DNA of 64,000 nucleotides, taken from positions 31,114,213 to 31,178,212 of the forward strand of contig OZ234493.1 of the NCBI GenBank assembly GCA_965153455.1, read 5' to 3'. This stretch comes from Sphagnum compactum. Its lineage: Eukaryota; Bryophyta; Sphagnopsida; Sphagnales. Below are positions 45,077-56,961 of this stretch, piece by piece (position 1 is the stretch's first letter; each line of letters begins with the position of its first letter). The position numbers and the translations under genes were made by a program. The notes under the pieces were generated by a model, which saw only the letters and a list, made by a program, of their open reading frames with translations, searched no databases and was not told where the DNA came from.

Positions 45077-46740
45077 ATGGTGACTAAAGTGTTCCTTAAC
45101 ATGGTGGAGAAAATTGAAGAAAATTGTCTCATCCCTACCCTTGCATCTTGTATTACTTGTACACGTTCATTTGATTTTTGGATGTCTCATGCGAGCTTTG
45201 ATACCTTTGCTATTGTTGTGAACTTCACCAATGCTTCATGGGAGCCTTGTCATGTGACAATTGGGATTTTTGAAGCACACAACACTCCAAGTGCAACCAT
45301 GGCAAACCAAGTAAAATCTTTGTTGGATTCTTTCAGCTTACTTGAAAAGATGAAGGGCCTAATTTAAACACTTTGACTTTTGCATTGACTTTGTTGTTTC
45401 TTGTTCTGCCCTTTGTTCTGCCCTTCAGTTAGCATGCCCATTTATAGGGTCATGTTTTGGGCATGCCATGTCAAAGGTAGCTTAGTATGCTACTGATGAC
45501 AATAAAGTCTGTGCTGGATTTTCATAGGTTAGTTTGAAAGAAGTTCAATTCACATTGCAAAAGACCATTACTTGGTCAAAAAAATTTGTTAAGGGGTGGC
45601 ATGAATGGAAAAAGTCTTGTATTGTTACAAGTTGCCTATTAAGATGTTGTAAACTTTTGTGAAGACAAGGTTTGCTTCCTGAATCATCTTATTCCAAGAA
45701 ACACTAGAATATTGAAATGCAATATCCATTTGCTATGGACAACAACAAGCTATTCATTTATCTTCTAGAATGTCGATATTTTAAACTTGGGCTATTACTC
45801 AAGCCATTATAAATACACTCCTTGTTATGGAACTTTGTGTCTTGAATCAAAGTGTTGGATATCGGTTATCGGTCAAATGCACTTTATTTCGCTTTCACCT
45901 TATGCATTGCCATGAAAGCTAATGTGGCTAAGGCCCAAGGTTTAAATTAATTGCTAATTCGTGGGGACTTTGATTCAAAGTTGCAGGAATTCAAGTTAAG
46001 GATGATGACACAAGTCATCAATATTTTGTCCCCATTATTGGAATTTGCTTCAACTTACAATCAAACCAAGGCCCATAACATGTTGTCTATCATGTTGGAC
46101 CCCAACTTCAAAAACATGAAAGTCATATGGGATTTTGTGGGCAATGCACATGTGCCATTCAAATTGTGAGAAATTATGACATTAACATTGTGTGCCCTCT
46201 TTTATTACAAGTGTTCTTTCATTTGAACCCTATTAGGGTAACAACAATAGATCAATCGACAATAATTGGAGATAATGATTTTTTTTGGGGTAGACTTTAT
46301 CAAATGATTTTGTAATCATGTTCACTTTGAAGAACGCATTACAATTAAATCGACAATTGGTTGTGTGATAAACTAAAATTGAAAGCCTTCTAATTTGGTG
46401 GGCAGAGCATGTTGTGCAATTTCCCCGGTCTTCTTTGTCACTCATCAAATACTTGGTATTGTGGGATCATAAATTGAAATAGAACAGATTTTTAATGTTG
46501 GGTGTTATCACTAACTTGAAGCAATTTATTGCTTGGGATTGAGAATTTAGATCGATTCATTTTCATAACCAAGAATTGGCCTAGTGACATTCGTGTTGGG
46601 TGTGATGGACCTTTGAAGCCTAAAACCATGGCTGCATTTCTGGAAAGGGATTTTGCTATGATTGAAAAACACAATAGATTAATTGAGGAACAAACTTTCT
46701 TTGAAGAAGATTCAAATTCTGATTTCATGTGATTTCAAGT
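45077..46740 (+). pseudogene. hAT-superfamily transposase fossil (plus strand)
   Basis: The frame 45077-45364 encodes F-D-F-W-M-S and then W-E-P-C-H-V-T-I-G-I-F-E, the start of the hAT catalytic fold. A block at 45951-46168 (L-L-E-F-A-S-T-Y-N, then M-L-D-P-N-F-K) belongs to the middle. Near 46450 the dimerisation region is readable with one stop, followed by N-L-D-R-F-I-F-I-T-K-N-W-P at 46540. Deletions and stops separate the pieces. It has the same architecture as the minus-strand fossil at 60.1 kb and is clearly inactive. Confidence 0.75.
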
Positions 46741-47861
46741 TCAGGTTTTTGCTTTCATCTTCAATTTTCGTTTTTTTGTCAACATTCTTTTTGTGCAAAA
46801 AAAATTTTAATTATGTTTTTTTGGGCTTCATTTTTAGCATTGAAGTTGAGGATTGAAAATGCTGCTTTCTGTTGCAGCATAGGTATTTTTTTACCTCACA
46901 TTTGTTACTAAATTTCCTATGATGAAATGGGTTGAACCTAGGAACGGCTTAATGGGTGCAAGTACGTAGATAGGAGCCAACGAGATTACTTTACAAATGG
47001 ATTGTGAGTCTTTTTTCACTCTTTCATATGAAAGAATTTTTGAATGAAATCTTTTGCAACTTGTTATTAAAAACTCATATAGTTGCCCCAATAGATCACA
47101 TGTTTTGTGTTAATCATTGTTGAATAAATATGAATTTTTCAAAGTGTGTAAGTTCTGCTAGATTCTGCATTGCATTTTGAAAATTTATGATAATTTTGAA
47201 TTATACCAAATAATGCTAACTACTTTAGGTTTTTTTTATATTATAAACTACAAAAAAAAATTGTATGTCATGCACATTACACCCCATTTACATGTGATAA
47301 AAGACTCTTAAAATTTTTAAAATTTGAAAAATATTTTGAATTTTTAAAATTTTAAAATTCCATATCTTTTTAATTGTGAGTGTTTTTTGGGGATGTGCAT
47401 TGCTCTAAGGTTTATCCAATGTCAAATGCTCAAAAACCCAATTTTGTGAAAATAGATTGTTGCAAATGTGAGTAGTGAATAGGCATTAAGTACATAATTG
47501 TTGCAAATTAGATGTAGTTTCATAACATTTTCAAATTTTCAAATTCATTTCTTTCAAGTACTTGCCTTCTAATTGCAATAACCAATTTTAATTTTTTTAC
47601 AATCCAATACCTAAACCCTAACGATTACCCAGACCTGCCCCTTTCAAAAAACTTAAACCCTAGTACTTGAGAACCCCCCCATATCTTTTCAAAAACATTG
47701 ACCTTAACCAGAGGTTCTGGATTGTTCTAAACAAAATTCAGAACCTTAGGGGGAGGTTCTTTCAAAAAATAATAATAAGAGGGAACCGACCCTGGAGGTT
47801 CTCCAACAGAAAAACTAAAGAACCACCCAACACTGGTTGTAACCTGTTGTCCATATATATA
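46740..47861. other. AT-rich DNA without a gene
   Basis: No coding signal. A/T homopolymers are frequent (47230-47360). A slightly GC-richer stretch, 47600-47830, precedes the Helitron-like terminus. Confidence 0.55.
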
Positions 47862-47893
47862 CTAGTTTGAACCCCGTGCCTAATGCACAGGTG
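47862..47893 (-). mobile_element. Helitron-like 3' terminus (minus strand)
   Basis: Read on the minus strand: a hairpin with stem CACACC-TGTGC against GCACGGGG and a 5-base loop (47873-47891), then about 8 bases, then CTAG (47865-47862), followed on the flank by T. Helitrons end in a short GC-rich hairpin ~10 bases before CTRR and insert between A and T; the plus-strand base before CTAG is A (47861). The body of the element would extend to higher coordinates, but its 5' TC end was not located and no Rep/helicase is visible, so it is presumably non-autonomous. Confidence 0.5.
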
Positions 47894-50800
47894 TGTTATT
47901 TCAACAATGTTCGTAATCACTAGGAAATTTCTGACTAATCTTTCCAGCAAAAGAAAAAATATCCATCTCAAACAAGCTAAAGAAAGGGAAAATGCCCATC
48001 CATACAGAAGGTTGGTACCTAGTCTCCTTTATCAAAAAGCAGTACTGCTTTGGACAACTAAAAAACAAGGAGTCCATGTTTCCATGCCCATTGCCCTCTG
48101 TCCACTTCTGCTGTTTCTGCCATCTTCACTCATGTTTTGGGTCCCACTGTCCTTAACTCATTGTCTTCTTCTTCTTCAAAAACAAGTCTGAACAAAAGTG
48201 ACCCAAAGGATAGGGTATTGGGCACAAGAGCACAAAGTGTGTGAATTCATTCACTCACAATAGATCCTTTTTTCAACTTTTCTACATTTGTGAATGAAAA
48301 TAGGGACTCTTCTGGAATTTCAAGATAATTAAAATTTTCAACATGGAATGTTCAAAATTCATTAATTAGTTATTCAACAGACATTTGTTAAAGTTGGCTC
48401 TGCACTAAATATTGGGAACAATGTGGGGAACATTTGGCATGACATATAATGGGATGTAATTATTAAGAAACACATCTGAAGGACACATGGGAACTATGGA
48501 AACAACATAGTGAACATTTAGCAAAGCACATGGGATAAAATTAAAGAGCATGTGTGGGGGACACATGAGAACTATGAGGAACAATACGAGGAACAAATTT
48601 GACCCAAAAATAAATGTGGGACAAAATTAAGGTGCACATGGAGAAAAAAATCCAGAACACCATTGAGAAGATAGTTTGGAAATTTTATTGGGAATATTGC
48701 TAGGGAACAGAACTTCTAAACCCAAACAATTCTCAAAGTTCCTCCTTACTCCACATTGGACCCCACGGGCCCCCACCATGGAAAGAAAGAAAGAAAGAAA
48801 GAAAAACCTGAGCCTGTTCTACTAACCTCATTAGTTGCCTACCAAATATCTTCCTAAGTGTGTTCAACACCCATTTTTGCCCTGACAAAATACACCGTCT
48901 TTGATTCCAGGTACCTTTTCAGCTCATGTCTCTCGTACTTTCCTTCTAGACTTTATTTGTGATATTTCGATTGGAAGTTGTCGAAGAAAGGTGGGCACTG
49001 GGTGAACACCTACTAGTAAAAGGTTTACATTAAAGTTATCTGTAAAGTCACCCTCTCTTTCACCCCTATCCCCTCTTTCAGTGGTATCCGCAAATTTAAG
49101 AAATTTTTGTGCTGCCTCGGTAAGTTGGTGAAAATCTAAGACTTTGTCATTGTCATGGTGAACATGCAAGGGCAAAGCCCGAGGCTGCAGGCTTTACAAG
49201 AACAAGGGCCTGCACGAGGCAAGTGGGCAGGCCCCATTCCAGCTCAGTCAAAAAGGTTGAGTCAAAAAAGATTTTTGCTCACCCTTCAATAGTCAATTTT
49301 TTTTTTCACCTCGTACCACCCCTGCTCACCCAACGACCCCATTTACTCACCTATCCCGCTCATTTTGCAATGGCAAAACCTATATCTCTTCTTGACTAAA
49401 CTTTTCAAATTAGTTTATGTTTTATAATTATATAATCAAATTCATATTATAATATAAAAATTAACATGCATGTATTTAATATATTGTATTTTTTAAATAC
49501 ACTATGAATTTTGAATGGTTTTGAAAATAATGTAATTATATGTTGATATATCATATTATATGCACTATTTGTATTAAATTTCATAATTAAAATGTGCTAT
49601 GTAATACAAATCAAATTCATATTTTTAATATTTTCTTTCATTTGGACAAAATATGAAAAAGATAATGATGATTTTTTAATAAAAATATCCTCTTGAAATG
49701 TATTGAAATGCAAGATTTTTACATGCAATTTTCTTCAATTCAAGTATTGTTTCAATTTTTTCATAATTTTAATGTGTAGATTTTGGGAAAAAAATTTAGA
49801 ATGAAATTTAAATCATTTCATTTGGACATAATATGAAAAAGATATTACTAATTAAAGTTGAATTTTAGAAAAGTTTTAGTTGCACCTCAATTTAAAATTA
49901 AAGTGCAAGTAAAAGGTTTAACGCATATGTTTTGTCTTTGATTCTCATCTCACAAGCCATATAAAGAACATGTTCTCTCTTGATTTCACACTTAAAAATG
50001 CATATGCCAATTTGGGATGAGTGAAGAAATGTTTGACCTTAAATGAAAATTGCAACATAAATGCAATATTTTTTTACTATTTATTCCATCTACATTTTCC
50101 CTTTCCTACCTATTTGTCTACCTACCTAGGTAGATAGGTTTGAATCTTCTTGAAATTTTCAATTAAAAAATAATTGAACGAACAAATAATTTGAATTAAA
50201 TAATTAATGTTAAATTATCTAGATTAAATAATTAATATTAAATAAATAAAATATCAAAATATCTGAACTGTTTATATGTTAGTGAATTTACTTGTCCATA
50301 TCAACTCGTTGTCGATCACTAAGCAATTGACAAATTTGCTAAGAATTCATTTAATTCATTACAAAACCTGGTGAATTCATTAATGGATTTGGACTCTTTA
50401 TGTACTAGTAACACCATAGTAGTTCAAACAAGTAATGTACAATAATTTAGGGTCAGTGAGCAAGCTTTCTCATGTTGCATAGAATTTCACATATTACATG
50501 GGACACAATGACTTTTTGTTGTGATATATGAGGGTATTGCCCATCCCATAACCTTTTTAACATGGGATTTCCCATTTTGAGGTAGGTATTGTCTTTTTTG
50601 TTGTTCTCATAGTGAAGACTTCCTTTAGTGTATATAGGTAATGTAACATGGGGTTATAGTGAAAGTTTTAGATCTAAGTATGAGTTCATTTTCACAAAAA
50701 AGAGGTGTGTTTTTGGATGAAGGTAATGCAATATCAACATGTTAAAATATGATGAAAGTATTTGTTTTGTTGGTGTACATAGTGAATAATCACAATTGAG

Positions 50801-52589
50801 TGTGTAGGAATTACATTCACCCATACTTTCAACATTTGTATTGGATATTGACAATGTAGGTTTTGTAGTTTTCTGGACTTTCTAATAACCCTAACCTAAG
50901 TGATGGAGGGGCCAGTATATGCAATACCCACATATTAAAACCTTTACATAAATGAAGTATAATTGGTAATAAATTATATGGGAATTATATAAACTTAGTT
51001 ATTTTGCATTTCAATTCCAATGGGGCCCCAATTTTATCGTGAAGGTATTACAAAATCTAGGTCCATTTTCATTAAAGTTCCACCACAATATGATCGGTCC
51101 ATTGTATGCAATACCTTGATTTTTCATTTTTTACATTGAATTGGGAAATATTTAAAAGAAGCAAAAATAAAATAAAATTGTGTGATATTTGCATTTAAGG
51201 CATAGAATGTTAGTTAGATTTTTTCATGTTTCACATAATATCCAAATTTTGGGCATAAAATATGCATATTTACTGATAAACAAAAATTGACAAAAATATT
51301 TTTGAATTTGTTTAAAAATTTAAAACATTAATTAATTAAAAAATTGATTATGAAGAAAAAATAGAAGAAAAATCATTTAAACCAACGAAAAAAAATAATA
51401 CTATAAGAAATTAGAAACATAATCTAAGAAGCAAAAAAAATTTTAAAAAACAAGTTTAATTTCAATCACAAATGGCATTGTTTTCATATGTGGGTATTGC
51501 ATGTTAGGATTAAATCTTCAACTACTATTAGTATTTGCCATAATAGGCAAGACTTGCATGTTACCCATACAATAGGTGTTAGTTTTGGGAATTCCAAACC
51601 ATTACAAACATGGTGGTAAGGGCAAAAACATAGTTAAATGGCTCAAAAGTGGTGTTTGAAGGTCCATAATCTAAAATTAATAAAAAAAATTGCAAGTTTA
51701 ACAATTATCAAACCATAAATCCTATAATTATCCCCTATGCTTTTAATCATAAATATTAATAAACCAACCTATGAATATCCCTGAACATGCGATTGATAAA
51801 AAAATCCATGCAAAAGATTAAAATTTTTAAACGGACTTTCAAGGATGAAACTTTACAACAATCACATCATTTAAAACTTTTAAAAATTAAAAATATACAT
51901 TAAAAAAAATTTCAATGCACATCACTGATAAATTGTTCATTTGATGATGTTTTATTTTATTTCATTTATTTTGACACTATTTTGACATCTTTTTGAGTCC
52001 ACGTTTTTCATTTTTTTTGGTGACACACATGACAAAAGTCCATTACAAGTCCATAATCTTCTTAAAATTCATGATGATTCCTATTAAAGTTTATGATAAC
52101 ATGAATAATTAAAAAATTGACATTGTTAATTTTGAATATGGCTTTACATTTTATGTTTGTGTGTAATCCAGACAAATTACAAGTGTGACATTTCAAACAA
52201 TCCACCTATTCACGCTTTCACCCTTAACTTGACACAAGTATTGTAATGCCCAAAACCTAAACCTTCAACCTTTATATGTAAATTTAACCTTCCTTTAAAA
52301 ACCATATGTTTTACATTAATTTTTTTATGCTTTAAGTGATTGAATTAAATAATCATTGAAAATACAAGAATTTTTTTTCTTACCTCCTTAATTATTTGTT
52401 CTAACTAAAATTAACATTATTTTTTATGTCCTCGATTGATTTTTATAAAAATATATATTGAAGTTCATTTTACACCTTGTGGATTCCATTATTGTTGTTT
52501 CTTTTTAGAAAAGTAGAGGTTTAACTATGAAACAGAGAGGTTTACCCAAAATTTAGAATTTTTTTGTTGAATGTAAAAGTTTACATAAT
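47894..52589. other. Long AT-rich stretch without genes
   Basis: No gene recognised in 4.7 kb. It contains a (GAAA)6 microsatellite at 48781-48806, a GC-richer island at 48740-48800 and 49140-49260 (GGCCTGCACGAGGCAAGTGGGC-like text without a frame), and long A/T-only runs beyond 49400. Part of 47.9-49.3 kb may be the body of the Helitron-like element. Confidence 0.55.
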
Positions 52590-53076
52590 CAGTGTTGTTA
52601 GGTACTGTTTAAACGAAAAAACAAAAAAACGTTTTTTTGTCGTTTAAACGGTGTTTAAACGTTCTCCTTCGGTACCAGAAAAACGCCCATATAAAAAAAC
52701 GATGCAGTGCCCTGCTGCAGTGCAAGTTGCACTACAGAATGCGATTCGTCGGCATTGCCTCAAACGTTGTCGCGGGGCTGGGCATGGGTGAAGCGGACGT
52801 GAATGACGATGAGGGGCTTGAGGTCGTTGAGGAAGGACAAGTACGTCCGCCATGGCCGATGGGAAACGTCCCAAACTGGCCACAAGAGCCCACCCCCGCC
52901 AAGCTCACCGGCTTGTGTGGCACGAAAGTGGCTTTGGGGGTCCTATTTGAAGGCGTAGACCTTCCTGACTTGTACTAAATGGAAAAAATTGCGTTTAAAC
53001 GTAAAGAAACCGTTTAAACGTTTAAATGTCGTTTAAACATTTACTAAATTTGTGACGATCGTTTTTAACAACACAG
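52590..53076. mobile_element. hAT-type non-autonomous element (487 bp) with coding-like cargo
   Basis: The ends are CAGTGTTGTTA (left) and CTGTGTTGTTA (right, reverse-complemented), matching hAT terminal style. The flanks ACATAAT and ACTTAAT agree at 6 of 7 positions, as an aged hAT target duplication would. Both subterminal zones are packed with the palindrome GTTTAAAC in the context CGTTTAAACG (about eight copies, 52609-52660 and 52990-53035). They include AAACGG, the word bound by Ac transposase in maize. The middle (52700-52960) is GC-rich and open-reading, unlike the AT-rich surroundings. Confidence 0.72.
52737..52978 (+). pseudogene. GC-rich coding fragment carried inside the hAT-type element
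   Basis: An open frame reads from the ATG at 52739 to the stop at 52976-52978 (about 79 codons), within a longer frame open from 52637. It has protein-like composition (acidic patch D-D-E-G-L-E-V-V-E-E-G, then R-P-P-W-P-M-G-N-V-P-N-W-P-Q-E-P). It is preceded by GCACTACAG, which looks like a splice acceptor, as if one host exon with part of its intron had been captured. I do not recognise the donor gene. Confidence 0.45.
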
Positions 53077-53089
53077 ACTTAATATGTAA

Positions 53090-54240
53090 AAACATTGTGT
53101 TGAGAGGTAAAGGCTTAACTAAAAAGAGATAAAGGTTTTGTTGAAAGGTATAGGTTTAACCAAAAATATATAAAAGAATTGTTGGGAAGTAAGAGTTTAG
53201 CCAACAAAGAGAAATGTTTTGTTGAGAGGTCGAAGTTTAGCTAAAAAAAGATATAGGTTTTGCCAAGAGTTAAAATTTTAGCCAAATATATATATAATTT
53301 TTGCCAAGAGAGAAAAAATTAGTTAAGAAAAAATATAAGTGTTGCCAAGAGTTAGAAAATTAATTACGAAAAAATATAAGTGTTGCCAAGAATAAATATA
53401 AGTTTTAAGTTTTGCCAAGAGATAAAAGTTTAACCAAGAAGAGATATAAGTTTTGCCAAAAGTTAGAATTTAGCCAAGAATAGATATAGGTTTTGCCAAA
53501 AGAGAAATGTTTAGCCAAGGAGAAATATAAATTTTGCTAAAAGAAAAAAGTTTAACCAATAAGGGATATAGGTTTTCCCAAGAAAGAAAAATTTAACTAA
53601 GAAGAGATATAGGTTTTGCCAAGAGAAAAAAGTTTAGCCAAAAAGATATGTAGGTTTCACCAAGAGATAAAAATTTAGCTAAAAAAATATATTGTTTTGC
53701 CAAGAGATAAAAGTTTAGCCAAAATATATATATAAGTTTCCAAGAGAAAAAATTATAGCTACGAAAAGATATAGGTTTTGCCAAAAGAAAAAAAGTTTAA
53801 CCAAGAATAGATATAGGTTTTGCCCAAAAAAAAAATTTAGCCAAGAAAAGATATAGCTTTTTCAATAGAGAAAAGTTTAGCCAAAAAAGGATACATATTT
53901 TGCCAATAGGAAAAAAAATTAGCTATAAAAAAATATTGGTTTTGCCAAAAGATAAAAGTTTAGCCAAGAAAAAATATAGAGCTTGGCTAGTTTTTCTAAA
54001 CTCACACTAGTGTGAGTGTTTGGTAGCCTTAGCTCGTATTTCTAGCATGGAAAAAGGCCCAGCTACATTGTAGAAGGTCATTGCTTCCTGCTCTTATGTC
54101 GTCCCCTGGGCGTTTTTGCCAAGAAAAAAAAGTTTAACCAAAAAGAGATATAAGTTTTGCCAAGAGATAGAAGTCTAGCCAAGAATAGATATAGGTTTAG
54201 CCAAGAAGAAATATAGGTTTTGCCAGGAAAAAATATAAAA
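53090..54240. repeat. Degenerate minisatellite, ~38-40 bp unit
   Basis: About 25-30 diverged copies of a unit near AGATATAGGTTTTGCCAAGA plus GAAAAAAGTTTAGCCAAGA run from ~53090 to ~53985 and again from ~54113 to 54240. The array starts immediately right of the hAT-type element. Frames through it on the minus strand repeat the same Leu/Phe/Lys string and are not genes. Confidence 0.9.
53986..54112. other. Unrelated ~127-bp insert inside the minisatellite
   Basis: The repeat is broken by GC-richer, non-repeat sequence that starts GCTTGGCTAG and contains the palindrome CTCACACTAGTGTGAG (54000-54015). The array resumes on the other side with the same unit. It may be a small insertion; no clear terminal repeats or target duplication were seen. 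Confidence 0.6.
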
Positions 54241-56140
54241 GGTAGGCAAGGGATTGGTTGGGTTCAAGGTTTAAGTTAAGAGGTAGGTTGGTAGGGTAAC
54301 TCGGTGGGAGGGTAGTATGGAGGGTCAGGGTTGAGAAAAAATTGGCCCAAAAAAAAAGGTCAAAGGTCAGCATGCAAAAAAATTGAATGTGGTAGAATGT
54401 TGGTTAATATAGGGTGAATAGGAAAATGAAAAACATAGCCCATCTAGTGGATAGAACAACCAACTAGTGCAATCATGGAGGTTGGTTCATTTTGGCCCTA
54501 CTCTAATACAAAAATCGGAACAAGTCTTTAAGAGGTGTCACATTTACCTATATTAGAAGGGCAAATGGGTAGAGGCCCTTTCAAGGCAAGTTATAGCATT
54601 GAGTTGGGTCCCATGATCCATGGCATCAAAGGGGTGCACTCCACTATAGATTAAATGAACAAAGCCCAAGGACCCATCCCTACATATTAAAGCACCAAAA
54701 AAAATAAATTATTATCACTCAAACCAACTTTGATCTAAGATCAATCTCAATTTAGATCCAATTCCTATTAACTAAGACCTTGAAATGGCAATTAAGTATC
54801 CCCCAACTCCAGTCCTAATCATTTTTCAAAAACATTGTTCTAATTCCAATTCCACACATAAATTAAGAATCTGGTTGCAAGTATAATTCTTGTTTTGAAA
54901 ATCAAACCTAGTTCAAATCTGGTTTTTATTAACTGAAATCAAAACCAAGGTGGGCATGTTGCTACCGATGTTGTGAATGTAAATGGTGTAACATTGAAAT
55001 AGTGTCAAGGTTTTTTTTTATGGATGGATGGAATGTGAAAACCCTAAATGCTATGGATGAAAGGCAGAAGGTGACAAACTATGGGATGGTTGGGCATCAT
55101 GAAGGGTTGTGGATGCCGAAAGTTTATTTTCTATTGTTTATTTTCTACATTTGGTTGTTTTTGTTAGCTTACATGTTATATGTTTTTGATGTCTTGTTTT
55201 TCATAAGAGTGACACTACTAATTTAAGTTTGGTGATGGAATGGATTCTTTGTTGTTGATGTAATGGCTCTTTGATGGAAATGCGTATCATGTTGCACAAT
55301 GATGGTTGGTGGGGAGTTTCAACACCATTGATGAAAGGTGGTATAAAAACTTGGATAAATAAAAGTTCCCATGGAAGGAAACGACAGACGCATCTAGAGC
55401 TAAGTTTTTCTTCTCTTGTGCGTGTGTGGTTTATGTAAAGTGTGTTGAGTATAGTTAACATAAACAATTGGGGCACAAGTGGTCTTCAAATTTATTTTTG
55501 GAGTTGACATTCCACTACGTCATGGACTTCATGAAGGAAATAGAAGATTTAGTTGTAAGAGTCATGGACCAGAACAAGGGAAGTTATGATAACATCTAGG
55601 ATTTCATGAACGGTCATGGTGGCAAATTCATCTTGTTTGTGATTTTCAGGGCAATTGTGGGAAGCTATTAGTCTACTTGTGTTTGAAAGAAAGTACCTTT
55701 GCAAGAGCTTCGGGGAATTGAACTATGTGGAAGGGTGTGGGTTTCATGAAATTTTGATGTTGCATTGTCCAATATTATGTCTTTTTATGTCCACTTTCTA
55801 TGGGAAGAGCTAACGAGATTGGGGCATTTGTTGGCATTTTAAGTTTAATGTTGAAAGATGAGTTGCCACAAAGTATGACCAGTTAGCTCTTGAGAGGAAA
55901 TCAAAAGAGATATGATCCCTTGAGGTCCAAAGTTCATATGTTGTAGAAGTCATAGAATAACCAAGGTTAACGAATTAGATATGTTAAATTCAATGCATTT
56001 TCACTTTGATGAGATCAATAAATTGTAGATGCATTGATCTTGTTAATGTGTTTTCTAGTTAAGTCACCCCTCCCTTTTTGGCAACAATGGTTCAAGACTT
56101 ACATTTTGTGTAAGTGTATAATATTCATCTACATTCATGT
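54241..56140. other. Gene-free DNA with weak coding-like pieces
   Basis: Short frames near 55002-55226 and decayed protein-like text at 55500-55990 are seen, but no family is recognised. No splice-supported gene can be built. Confidence 0.45.
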
Positions 56141-56142
56141 AA

Positions 56143-56252
56143 ATGTAAAAATAAATACATTTATATGGTTTTACATGGCTATGTAAAACAATGTCAATGT
56201 AAAACAAATATATTTTTATGGTTTTATGCAACTATGTAAAATAAGGTGAAAA
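56143..56252 (+). repeat. Tandem duplication of a ~53-bp unit
   Basis: Two adjacent diverged copies share the order AATGTAAAA, ATA-rich spacer, TATGGTTTTA, CTATGTAAAA. Confidence 0.7.
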
Positions 56253-56811
56253 ATGTGATTTTTACTTGGGGAAAGACAAATTTGAGAATGTTTTTGGTGA
56301 TAGGCCAACCAAATGGTCCGTTCCCCAAAAAAAAAATTAAAAAAATCAAACATTTGTGCTTTGGGATGCACTACAATTAATTTAATTAATTAATATGAAT
56401 CACAATAAGTACTTAAGCTCTTGTAAAAGCCTAGGCCAAAAATGATGATGAACAAAGTTAGGAATAAAAGTTCCACTTAAGCAATAAAGTGGGGCAAAAT
56501 GTGCATTCAAGATATTCCTTCAAATAACACAACCATAGTCCCATATTGGTAGAACATGCTAATTAAGTTTGAGGAGTATCGAAGTACTATGATTTTTTGT
56601 AATGGGTCAATCAAATTGGTCCATTTCCACAAAACAAATTGAGTTTTACAATGCACCCAAAACTAATTAATATGGATTTGCAAGAAGGTATGGTCATTAA
56701 GGGTATATAATATATAGACTTACACACCTCAAAACATTTACACGAGGTTGTGTGAGTGTATTTGACAAATATTTACATTGGTTAGTTGTAAGTGTAAAAA
56801 ATAAGGCTATG

Positions 56812-56961
56812 TAAGTGTAAAGGATTTACACTTACATGTCATATATACAATTATTGACACTTACATGAACAACATTGGTTGTTCTTCACTTTGTTGGATA
56901 CATTTTAAAGCAAAAAACAACCAATGTTGTTCATGCAAGTGTATTGGTATCCAACAAAGTG
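56812..56961. repeat. Hairpin plus two interleaved inverted repeats
   Basis: A perfect 10-bp hairpin with a 3-base loop lies at 56812-56834 (TAAGTGTAAA facing TTTACACTTA). To its right, arm A (56860-56883) pairs with 56916-56939 (23 of 24 positions), and arm B (56887-56901) pairs perfectly with 56947-56961. The arms are ordered A, B, A', B', so the two stems interlock as a pseudoknot would. No gene is associated. Confidence 0.85.

Noticed and set aside
53593-53784. Leu/Phe-rich minus-strand frame
   Set aside because: It is a direct translation of the ~38-bp minisatellite.
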